64,000 nucleotides of DNA, from the NCBI GenBank assembly GCA_024280115.1, contig JAJRQT010000018.1, positions 1 through 64,000 of the forward strand, read 5' to 3'. The translations under genes and the position numbers were made by a program. Of this stretch, positions 25,568 through 32,886 are shown piece by piece; position 1 is the first letter of the stretch; every line of letters begins with the position of its first letter. This stretch comes from Bacteroidota bacterium. GTDB taxonomy: Bacteria; Bacteroidota; Bacteroidia; Cytophagales; Cyclobacteriaceae. The notes below the pieces were generated by a model. The model was not told the DNA's origin and did not search any database. It saw only the letters and a program-made list of their open reading frames with translations.

Positions 25568-25833
25568 TCTGAAGGGCAACGCCCTGTCGTGTAAAAGCTC
25601 AGTGCGAAGTGAAACGAAGCTCTGAGTAACTAATTCGTCTAAAATAAACCCAGAAAGGGTGACACTTATTTATACAGTAAAATTGACAATATATATTTCT
25701 TATAAACCTCTGAGTCCTATTATTATCGTTGATTATCTTTCGGACTTACAGCCCTTTCAATAGTGTAACTTGAATACTCCGGTCTTCGTTTTACTTCGCC
25801 CGGAGCTAATACCTTTAATCCTTTCAGGATTAT
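25568..25833. repeat. Two inverted copies of a palindromic intergenic repeat
   Basis: The left copy (about 25568-25627) holds AGGGCAACGCCCT and then CTCAGTGCGAAGTGAAACGA. The right copy (about 25770-25833) holds the complement-like CTCCGGTCTTCGTTTTACTT, then CGCCCGGAG and the perfect hairpin TAATCCTTTCAGGATTA. The loop of one is nearly the reverse complement of the loop of the other. The remaining gap (25438-25929) has no gene. Confidence 0.65.
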
Positions 25834-25929
25834 ACTAAAAATACATTTATAATCTCGGTATCACAAAATAGAATTTAGCCAATCAATCTTCCATCAATCT
25901 ATTTTCAATCTTACTTCTGTTTATCAGCA

Positions 25930-27006
25930 TTAGAAATTCAATTTGCCCTGTACCGATTTCCCTGAATACTTTTTCTCATGATCCAGCAACCATCTTTTTC
26001 TTGACAAACCTCCGGCATATCCTGTCAGATCTCCATTTTCTCCAATCACCCGGTGGCATGGAATGATGATGGCCACGCGGTTATTTCCATTGGCTGAAGC
26101 AACCGCCCTTACAGCTTTGGGATTGTTGAGCCTGATGGCCTGCTGCTTATAAGATCTTGTTTCTCCATAGGGAATCTCTTTCAGGGCCTCCCAGACTTTT
26201 TGCTGAAATTCTGTTCCCGGGGTATGGAGAGGTATTGTAAAAATTTTCCGTTTTCCATCAAAATATTCGTTCAATTCTTTCTGGACTTGCTCTAAATGCG
26301 AATTTGCTCCGGGCAAAATTACGGCGTTGAGTCTTTTCATTAGATCCTTAAATTCTGTTTCTAGCATTTTGCGATTGGTGAATTCCACCAGGCAAACTCC
26401 ACTATCAGTAGCGCAGGCAAACATGGGCCCGAGAGGTGTGGTAAAACGTACAATATTGATAACGGATTTATCTTTTGATTTAGTAGGAGGTTTACCAAAT
26501 ATGGAAATATAACCAACATTGAAACCACTCAGCGAATCATAACCGCTATCAAATGCCGTTTCAGTTACGCTGGTTCCCTCCGAAATTTTAGTAAAAGCAG
26601 TGTTAATCCTTAGTAACCGCTGGTAAGCCTGAAACGTAATTCCATGATGTTTTTTAAACCAGCGCCTGACTTGATTGGGTTCAATTCCTCTTTTTACGAG
26701 GTCATAGTCTTTTAATCTCAAATATGGATCATCGTTAAGTTTATCGATTAATTCTTTAATGAAATCCGGCGTTTTATGCTGTTGCTCAAGGGGTTTGCAG
26801 AGTTTACAGGGGCGATAACCATGCATCATGGCTTCTTCAGGACTGCTGTAAAACTCAACATTTTCGCGCTTGGGCTTTCTGGCTGTGCAGACAGGTCTGC
26901 AGAAGATACCGGTTGTTTTTACTGCCGTAAAGAAAAGCCCTTCATATTCCGGATCTTTGCGAACAATGGCCTGATACTTATCTTCAAATGTCAGTGATGA
27001 TTTCAT
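25930..27006 (-). CDS. ada: Ada bifunctional regulator and O6-methylguanine-DNA methyltransferase
   Basis: This 358-residue protein has the full three-domain Ada layout. The Ada zinc domain has Cys36, Cys40, Cys67 and Cys70 (IFCRPVC...CKLC), where Cys36 or its neighbour accepts methylphosphotriester groups. An AraC-type HTH (about 85-175) and the methyltransferase domain follow, with active-site Cys317 in IPCHRVIG. It repairs O6-alkylguanine by suicide transfer and would activate its own regulon once methylated. The AraC part looks shortened and diverged compared with E. coli Ada. Confidence 0.95.
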   Translation of the reverse strand: MKSSLTFEDKYQAIVRKDPEYEGLFFTAVKTTGIFCRPVCTARKPKRENVEFYSSPEEAMMHGYRPCKLCKPLEQQHKTPDFIKELIDKLNDDPYLRLKDYDLVKRGIEPNQVRRWFKKHHGITFQAYQRLLRINTAFTKISEGTSVTETAFDSGYDSLSGFNVGYISIFGKPPTKSKDKSVINIVRFTTPLGPMFACATDSGVCLVEFTNRKMLETEFKDLMKRLNAVILPGANSHLEQVQKELNEYFDGKRKIFTIPLHTPGTEFQQKVWEALKEIPYGETRSYKQQAIRLNNPKAVRAVASANGNNRVAIIIPCHRVIGENGDLTGYAGGLSRKRWLLDHEKKYSGKSVQGKLNF

Positions 27007-27064
27007 GGTTTAAAGATAATTAATCAAAGTCAATCAACGCAACCGATTATTTGACAAGGAATTT

Positions 27065-27475
27065 TCAGTCAATAATCCGGTCCAGTTTTTCAAGTGCAAA
27101 TACCTCGTGACCATTTTTGAGTTTTACTCTGCTCAAACCAACTCCGATAAGTTGTGCCCCGCTGTAACCTTTATTATTTTGAAGCTTAATGGATTCTGCA
27201 TTTTTATGCACAAATCTGGCTTTCAGCTCTCCACAAAAATCGGGACCATAACAATTCAGCACTATAAAACTTTCACCGTTAATTTCTGCTCTCCGCTCAA
27301 AATAATAATCAACATCGGAGGGATTTAGCTCGATAAGTCGCATTAGTTCATTTTGATAGGTCCATGAGTTTTGATCCTTTGAACTCAATATCTCATTTGA
27401 GTTATTATAGCATCCGGGTTGATTGCAATTGGATAAAAACAAAACGAAGAGAAGTATTATTATAGTTGGCCTCAT
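27065..27475 (-). CDS. Putative lipoprotein, unknown function
   Basis: This 136-residue protein has a lipoprotein signal (MRPTIIILLFVLFLSNC, Cys17). The mature part has cysteines in QPGCYNN and CYGPDFCGELKARF, suggesting a disulfide-bonded small domain. ATG 27475 is preferred over the longer frame because it places the lipobox normally. The gene lies between ada and GH29 with no operon partner. Family not recognised. Confidence 0.7.
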   Translation of the reverse strand: MRPTIIILLFVLFLSNCNQPGCYNNSNEILSSKDQNSWTYQNELMRLIELNPSDVDYYFERRAEINGESFIVLNCYGPDFCGELKARFVHKNAESIKLQNNKGYSGAQLIGVGLSRVKLKNGHEVFALEKLDRIID

Positions 27476-27520
27476 AATTATTACTTTCAACTCAATACAG
27501 TTTTGCAGAACTAAAAAACA

Positions 27521-27632
27521 AAAATTCGTCATTCTGAGCCAAAGACGAAGAGTCTGTTTGCTATTTGCAAAATCATTTCAGATAGCAAGCAAACTTTTCA
27601 TTCCACTGCGTTCCATTCAGAGTGACGATTTT
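27521..27632. repeat. Long palindromic intergenic element (GTCATTCTGAG type)
   Basis: The outer arms AAAATTCGTCATTCTGAG (27521-27538 region) and TTCAGAGTGACGATTTTT (27615-27632) are inverted. The inner arms GTTTGC (27556-27561) and GCAAAC (27589-27594) continue the fold. The motif CGTCATTCTGAGC is a widespread dispersed repeat in Bacteroidota as I recall it. Confidence 0.65.
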
Positions 27633-27640
27633 TAATTACG

Positions 27641-29008
27641 TTAATCTTCCAAAATCAACTCAATTACCGGAATCTCAACCGGCGGCTTGTTCACCGGTAA
27701 ACTCAAATTGATGTCATTTTCACCCTGATCCTGCTTGATCCAGTGACCTCTAGGCGCTGAGATTTTAATTTCCGATGCATCGTGTAAAAACTGTGCATAT
27801 TTGATTTTTCCTTTGTATCCTTTCATGGTGAAATTCTGTAGAGGATAGTCCAGCAAATGTACATATAGTCTGTTGGTTTCGGGGTTATAGGTAAGAAGAC
27901 AATTATCCGGAACGGCAAACGAATCCGGTGCTTCGGTGCAGTTATATATGGAACGGTTGTTAAACTTCATCCAGGCTCCCATGGAATTCAGGGCATTTTC
28001 TGCGCGGTAGTCAATAGTTCCCCGGCCGGTCGGCCCGACATTGAGCAGCAGGTTACCACCTTTGCTTACCGATTCGATCAACAATACGAGCAATTGCTTG
28101 GTATCTTTCCAGGTGTATTCATCACGGTAATATCCCCACGATCCGGAGAAAGTCTGGCATGTTTCCCAGGGAATTCTTTTGCCTTCATATGTTGGCCATT
28201 CAGATACTTTGAATTGTTCGGGGGTGGTAAAATCCCATCCTCCGGCATATTCCTTTAGGTCTGCGCGGTCATTGACGATAATTTCAGGCTGCAGTTTGCG
28301 CACCATTTTCATCAATTCAACTGAACCCCAATCCTCATGGCCTTTTCCAAATTTGCCGGGGAAAGAAAAGTCGAGCCATAAAATGTCAATTTTACCATAG
28401 TTGGTCAGAATCTCGGTAACCTGGTTTTTCAGGTATTCGCGATATACGCTCATGTCCCGGTCTTTGTTGAGCGCGTCATATTCTTCTTGTGTTTTAACGC
28501 TTTGCGGATGCACGCGATCGATGGTATATTCAGGATGATGCCAATCAATGAGAGAATAATAGAATCCGATTTTTAGCCCTTCAGCCCGGAAAGCGTCCAC
28601 CCACTCTTTGAGCGCATCTTTTCCGTAAGGTGTATTTGTTGCTTTATAATCTGTGAATTTCGAATCGAATAAGGTAAATCCTTCATGGTGTTTTGAGGTG
28701 ATCACCGCATATTTCATTCCGGCATTTTTGGCCATTTTGGCCCACTCAGAAGGGTTGTAGAGATCAGGGTTGAAATTGTCAAAATACTTTTGGTATTCAT
28801 CGTCCGGAATCCGCTCGCGCTTTTTCACCCATTCGTGGCGGCCTGCCAAAGCATAACTTCCCCAGTGGATAAACATGCCAAAACGATCGTTCTGCCACCA
28901 TTCCAACCTTTTGGCTTTGGCTTCTTCGGTTTCATTCCATATTTTCTTTTGTGCAAATGATGTTTGGCAAATTAAAAATGCCAACAGGATCGGGAGTAAT
29001 CTTTTCAT
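27641..29008 (-). CDS. Secreted alpha-L-fucosidase, GH29
   Basis: This 455-residue protein has a signal peptide (about 1-19, ending TSFAQ) and a GH29 TIM barrel: RFGMFIHWGSYA, YAVITSKHHEGFTLF, and the nucleophile Asp213 in DILWLDFSF. A later His/Trp cluster is GSWGYYRDEYTW. It removes terminal alpha-L-fucose with retention; an acid/base residue cannot be fixed by eye. A short beta-sandwich domain follows (about 350-455). It is probably periplasmic and acts with the other exo-acting hydrolases of this region. Confidence 0.93.
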   Translation of the reverse strand: MKRLLPILLAFLICQTSFAQKKIWNETEEAKAKRLEWWQNDRFGMFIHWGSYALAGRHEWVKKRERIPDDEYQKYFDNFNPDLYNPSEWAKMAKNAGMKYAVITSKHHEGFTLFDSKFTDYKATNTPYGKDALKEWVDAFRAEGLKIGFYYSLIDWHHPEYTIDRVHPQSVKTQEEYDALNKDRDMSVYREYLKNQVTEILTNYGKIDILWLDFSFPGKFGKGHEDWGSVELMKMVRKLQPEIIVNDRADLKEYAGGWDFTTPEQFKVSEWPTYEGKRIPWETCQTFSGSWGYYRDEYTWKDTKQLLVLLIESVSKGGNLLLNVGPTGRGTIDYRAENALNSMGAWMKFNNRSIYNCTEAPDSFAVPDNCLLTYNPETNRLYVHLLDYPLQNFTMKGYKGKIKYAQFLHDASEIKISAPRGHWIKQDQGENDINLSLPVNKPPVEIPVIELILED

Positions 29009-29135
29009 GATATAGGTTTTTTGAATTATAAAAAATGAGTTGGGTAAAAATAATAAAACAATGTGGGAAGTAGGTAAAAATCGACTTAAATCTATTGGAG
29101 GAACTCAAATATGCAATATGATGTTTATATAAGTA

Positions 29136-29540
29136 ATGAACATCAAGCGTATCAAAATATCAATACTGATTTCATTCTTTATTTTAGGAATTGTATTTCC
29201 GGTTGGTGAATCGAAATCTATCTTTGAGTCATCACTGGGAATAATAATATCTTTTATTGCAGGAATTGCATACCCTTACATAGCTCAGGGCGACTTATTG
29301 TTGGGGAACTATCAAATCGAACGACCAAGATGGTCAGATAAGTTGAATATTAAGAATCCATTAATCTTTGCTCATATGTTAGAATATTTTTTGTTTTTTG
29401 GTGGGGTGGGATTATTGATTGGCGAATTAATTCAATCACAATCAGCGAACTTTTTAGGCTTATGTTTTATTTCAGCAGGATTTGGAATAAAGAGTAGGAT
29501 TTACTGGATTTTAGATGAGAAACATCCTTTCAGTGGATAA
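29136..29540 (+). CDS. Small membrane protein, unknown
   Basis: This 134-residue protein has four hydrophobic segments (about 7-23, 31-51, 79-98, 106-122) separated by a short charged loop QIERPRWSDKLN. There is no recognised family and no operon partner. The ATG start follows an AT-rich leader. Gene status is likely because the segments and the basic and acidic loops are well ordered. Confidence 0.6.
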   Translation: MNIKRIKISILISFFILGIVFPVGESKSIFESSLGIIISFIAGIAYPYIAQGDLLLGNYQIERPRWSDKLNIKNPLIFAHMLEYFLFFGGVGLLIGELIQSQSANFLGLCFISAGFGIKSRIYWILDEKHPFSG

Positions 29541-29774
29541 GATGATCATTAATATATTTAGGAAAAACTCACAATCTTCCTTCTTTTTTCATAATTCTGC
29601 AAATTTAACTTTTACAAGCATAACTTATTGTCCAATCAAATATAGCAGTTTCGTACGATAGGATCTACACTAATGATTTATAAATATTTAGGTAAAAAAG
29701 TCTCTGAAAAGAGACGAATTAAACCATCTTATTGCCAATCAATTCATTAAATTTACAAACTAAATTTTTTTTAT

Positions 29775-30671
29775 ATGAATACTGCACAACAAGGAATTTT
29801 TATCGAAGGAACTACCGCTTTCACCTACCTGGAATACAAACTCAATTTTTCAGGAGATCAAAATAAATTGAAGACGGCATTAAGAAATATCAACGAACTA
29901 AATGATGAAAATATCAGCATCATAATTTGTTTTGGAAAGAAGGTATGGGATTGGATAGTTCCTGCCTGGTCACCAGACAGCTTTGCTGATTTTAAGGAGG
30001 TAATTGGCCAGACAGGTTACTCCATGCCATCCACACAAAGGGATCTTTTTTTCTGGTTGAATAGCGACCATAAAGACAACAATTTTGATGTTGCACGGGC
30101 AATCCACAAAGAAATGAAATCCATTGCAATCCTGGAAATTGACCAGGAAGGTTTCAGATATCATGACTCCAGGGATTTTACAGGTTTCATTGATGGCACA
30201 GAAAACCCAAAGGATGATGACAGGCCGGATATTGCTTTAGTACCGGAAGGAAAACCTGGAGCGGGAGGAAGTCATGTCTTCACCCAAAAATGGATTCATG
30301 ACCTGGAATCTTTTCATGCACTATCAGTGAAAAAGCAAGAGAAAGTTATTGGACGAACGAAGCCGGACAGCATTGAGTTGGAGGGAGATGACATGCCTGA
30401 AGATTCACATGTGAGCAGGGCGGATGCCAAAGTGGATGGAGTTGCTATGAAAATTTACAGGAGAAGCACTCCATTTGGTAATGTGAGTGAGCACGGTTTG
30501 TTTTTTCTTGCTTTCGCTTGCGACCCCTACAGAGTGCAGATACAACTGGAGCGAATGACCGGAGCTACAAAAGATAAAATTCATGATAAACTCATGGAAT
30601 ATTCCAAACCCGTGACAGGATCCTATTGGTTTGCTCCATCGAAGGAAGACCTTTATGATATATTGAATTAG
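29775..30671 (+). CDS. DyP-type heme peroxidase
   Basis: This 298-residue protein of the dye-decolourising peroxidase family has the signature GFIDGT with catalytic Asp140, proximal heme ligand His212 in EDSHVSR, and distal Arg229/Arg230 in YRRSTPFG. The length fits the compact bacterial class (P/B-type). No Tat or Sec signal is visible, so it is cytosolic or encapsulin-loaded; the C-terminus (SKEDLYDILN) has no clear encapsulin tag. It uses H2O2 to oxidise bulky phenolic or heme-like substrates. A GH105 gene follows after 34 bp. Confidence 0.93.
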   Translation: MNTAQQGIFIEGTTAFTYLEYKLNFSGDQNKLKTALRNINELNDENISIIICFGKKVWDWIVPAWSPDSFADFKEVIGQTGYSMPSTQRDLFFWLNSDHKDNNFDVARAIHKEMKSIAILEIDQEGFRYHDSRDFTGFIDGTENPKDDDRPDIALVPEGKPGAGGSHVFTQKWIHDLESFHALSVKKQEKVIGRTKPDSIELEGDDMPEDSHVSRADAKVDGVAMKIYRRSTPFGNVSEHGLFFLAFACDPYRVQIQLERMTGATKDKIHDKLMEYSKPVTGSYWFAPSKEDLYDILN

Positions 30672-30705
30672 ACGATCAATGAGTTAAAAATAAATATTCA
30701 ATAAA

Positions 30706-31800
30706 ATGAAAAGCATTGTACTACTTGTATTAATAGTAATAATTGCTGGATTTTCCGGACAATTAATCGCTCAAAAGCCTTCGGATAAAGTAATCAAAAA
30801 ATCTATGCTAAAAGCCTATAAATGGCAGCAGAAAAATCCAAAGCACGCTCTGAATGACTGGACCAATGGCGCCTATTATGTAGGGGTCACCAAAGCATAT
30901 CAGTCAACCAAAAATAAAGCCTATCAGAAAGGGTTGAAATCCATGGCGGAGACACTCAATTGGATGCCGGGTAAAAGATGGTATCATGCCGATGATATCA
31001 CGATATGCCAGTCTTTTATTTATATGAAAAAAGATGGGGTAAAAGAAGCCAATTTGCAGCCTACCGTTGCCGTACTTGACCAGGTGATGACGGAAAATTA
31101 TGACTGGAATGATGAAATAAGGCCAATCTACTGGTGGTGGTGCGATGCATTGTTTATGGGTCCGCCGGTATTTGTGCAATATGGCGTTCTGGCCGGGGAG
31201 CAAAAATATCTTGACGCCAGTGATAAGCTATATAAAGAATGCTATAATTTACTTTTTGACAAGGAAGACCACCTGTTTGCCAGGGATATGAGATATCAAT
31301 GGAAAGGCGATAAGGACTATATGAAAGAGGCGAATGGCAAAAAGATTTTCTGGAGTCGCGGAAATGGCTGGGTAATTGGCGGATTGGCATTGTTGCTGCA
31401 ACAATTGCCGGAAGATTATCCAACACGTGAGTTTTACGAGGATCTGTTTAAAACAATGGCGGCTAAATTGAAATCCATCCAGCCGGAAGATGGCATGTGG
31501 AGATCAAGTTTGCTGGATCCTGACTCATATCCTCATGGGGAAGTTAGCGGAACGGGCTTCGATACATTTGCCTTCCTATGGGGGATTAACAATGGTCTTC
31601 TTGAAAAAGCGGAATATTTACCAGCAGCGCTTAAAGCATTTAACGGTATGATGGCTTGTCAGCAGAAAAACGGCATGATGGGTTGGGTACAACCCATTGG
31701 CGCAGATCCAAAAAAGAACTTCTCCGCTGATAGTTGGGAAGTTTATGGAACCGGGGCCTATCTTCTTGCCGGCAGCGAATTATTAAAATTGAAAGAATAA
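30706..31800 (+). CDS. Secreted unsaturated glycuronyl hydrolase, GH105-like
   Basis: This 364-residue protein has a signal peptide (about 1-22) and an alpha6/alpha6 barrel of the GH88/GH105 clan. It shows RWYHADDITICQ (Asp96/97), the catalytic region YWWWCDALFMGPP with Asp147, and FWSRGNGWVIGGL. Such enzymes hydrate and release 4,5-unsaturated uronic acid made by pectin or ulvan lyases. With GH29 nearby this suggests use of complex acidic polysaccharides, although no lyase gene is in view. A methyltransferase gene follows after 10 bp. Confidence 0.92.
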   Translation: MKSIVLLVLIVIIAGFSGQLIAQKPSDKVIKKSMLKAYKWQQKNPKHALNDWTNGAYYVGVTKAYQSTKNKAYQKGLKSMAETLNWMPGKRWYHADDITICQSFIYMKKDGVKEANLQPTVAVLDQVMTENYDWNDEIRPIYWWWCDALFMGPPVFVQYGVLAGEQKYLDASDKLYKECYNLLFDKEDHLFARDMRYQWKGDKDYMKEANGKKIFWSRGNGWVIGGLALLLQQLPEDYPTREFYEDLFKTMAAKLKSIQPEDGMWRSSLLDPDSYPHGEVSGTGFDTFAFLWGINNGLLEKAEYLPAALKAFNGMMACQQKNGMMGWVQPIGADPKKNFSADSWEVYGTGAYLLAGSELLKLKE

Positions 31801-31810
31801 AAATTGATGC

Positions 31811-32404
31811 ATGAAAGAATTTTGGAATGAACGTTTCGGTAAATCACAATATTATTATGGGAAAGCCCCCAATATATTTTTTGCCGAAAAATTAAAAGAA
31901 ATTCCAAAGGGCAAAATATTACTGCCAGCGGAAGGGGAAGGCAGAAACGCAGTCTATGCGACATTGAAAGGATGGGAGGTCACAGCATTTGACTTTAGTG
32001 AAAAGGGCCGGCAAAAAGCGCTCGATTTAGCAGCGGAATATGATGTTGAAATTGATTACCAAATACACAATGCCGCTGATTTTGATGCTACTGAAAAGTA
32101 CGATACAATAGCCCTCATCTTCGCACATTTTGCAGGTGAAGAGCGCGAAATACTGTTTGGAAAATTAAACAGTTGCTTAGCTCCCGGAGGTCATTTGCTC
32201 ATGGAAGTTTTTAGTAAAAATCAAATGGAGAGAACATCAGGAGGCCCAAAAAAACTTGAATTGTTGTACAGTAGAGAAGAAATAAAAGCCTTATTCCCGA
32301 ACATCGATTTTTTAATTCTGGAAGAACGCAAGATTATGCTGAATGAAGGTGGCAGTCATCAGGGAGAGGCAGCCGTGATTCAGGTGGTGGGTGTGAAGCA
32401 ATAG
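31811..32404 (+). CDS. Class I SAM-dependent methyltransferase
   Basis: This 197-residue Rossmann-type methyltransferase has the SAM motif I LLPAEGEGRNAVYATL, motif II VTAFDFSEKG and a post-motif strand KYDTIALIFAHF. It opens MKEFWNERFGKSQYYYGKAP, typical of the TehB/thiopurine-like group with unassigned substrates. It starts 10 bp after the GH105 stop, so it is probably co-transcribed though likely a housekeeping gene. Confidence 0.85.
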   Translation: MKEFWNERFGKSQYYYGKAPNIFFAEKLKEIPKGKILLPAEGEGRNAVYATLKGWEVTAFDFSEKGRQKALDLAAEYDVEIDYQIHNAADFDATEKYDTIALIFAHFAGEEREILFGKLNSCLAPGGHLLMEVFSKNQMERTSGGPKKLELLYSREEIKALFPNIDFLILEERKIMLNEGGSHQGEAAVIQVVGVKQ

Positions 32405-32524
32405 TAAATGGTTTATTCGCTCTACTGGTTTTTTAGTTTAAATGTGTGAATGCTAGAATGATTTAATGCTACAATGAATCACTTTTACAGAAAATCCTTT
32501 TAGCTTTTTTACTGGACTCCGTAT

Positions 32525-32875
32525 TTATTCATCAGCATCATTTATACCCGACCATCTCAATAGCGTATTTTGAAGTTTTTCATCAAATTCTGAAATATCT
32601 TCTTCCGTAATTACACCGGCGCCAAGTTGATCCGCCATTACCTGCACCCAATGGGAGCCGGTCTTTCCATCATATCTTCTTCCTATAACATAATCTGTCT
32701 GGTCAACACTTTTGTATAATTTCATATAGGCATCCTTATTATTCAGTCGCCCGCTTTTCCAATTTTCGATAATGCCAGATACTAAATTCAGTCCTCTTTT
32801 ATAATCATTATCCAAACCTTTATCCATGATGCGTCTGGCGATCTTTTTTTGAGATTTTGTTAGTTGATAAGACAT
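32525..32875 (-). CDS. Small protein downstream of a SNF2 helicase, unknown
   Basis: This 116-residue soluble, charged, mostly helical protein contains SQKKIARRIMDKGLDNDYKR and IGRRYDGKTGSHWVQVMADQ, and has an acidic tail NDADE. It starts 11 bp after the helicase stop, so the two are almost certainly one transcript. No known domain. It may be a partner of the helicase, but this rests on position only. Confidence 0.75.
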   Translation of the reverse strand: MSYQLTKSQKKIARRIMDKGLDNDYKRGLNLVSGIIENWKSGRLNNKDAYMKLYKSVDQTDYVIGRRYDGKTGSHWVQVMADQLGAGVITEEDISEFDEKLQNTLLRWSGINDADE

Positions 32876-32886
32876 AATCAGGGTTT

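Noticed and set aside
25568-25833. CRISPR array
   Set aside because: The repeats are only two, inverted, and internally palindromic, with no regular spacer pattern or cas genes.
5344-31800. A polysaccharide-utilisation locus of the SusCD type
   Set aside because: Glycoside hydrolases are numerous, but there is no SusC/SusD pair, hybrid regulator or lyase, and the genes are scattered on both strands among unrelated operons.
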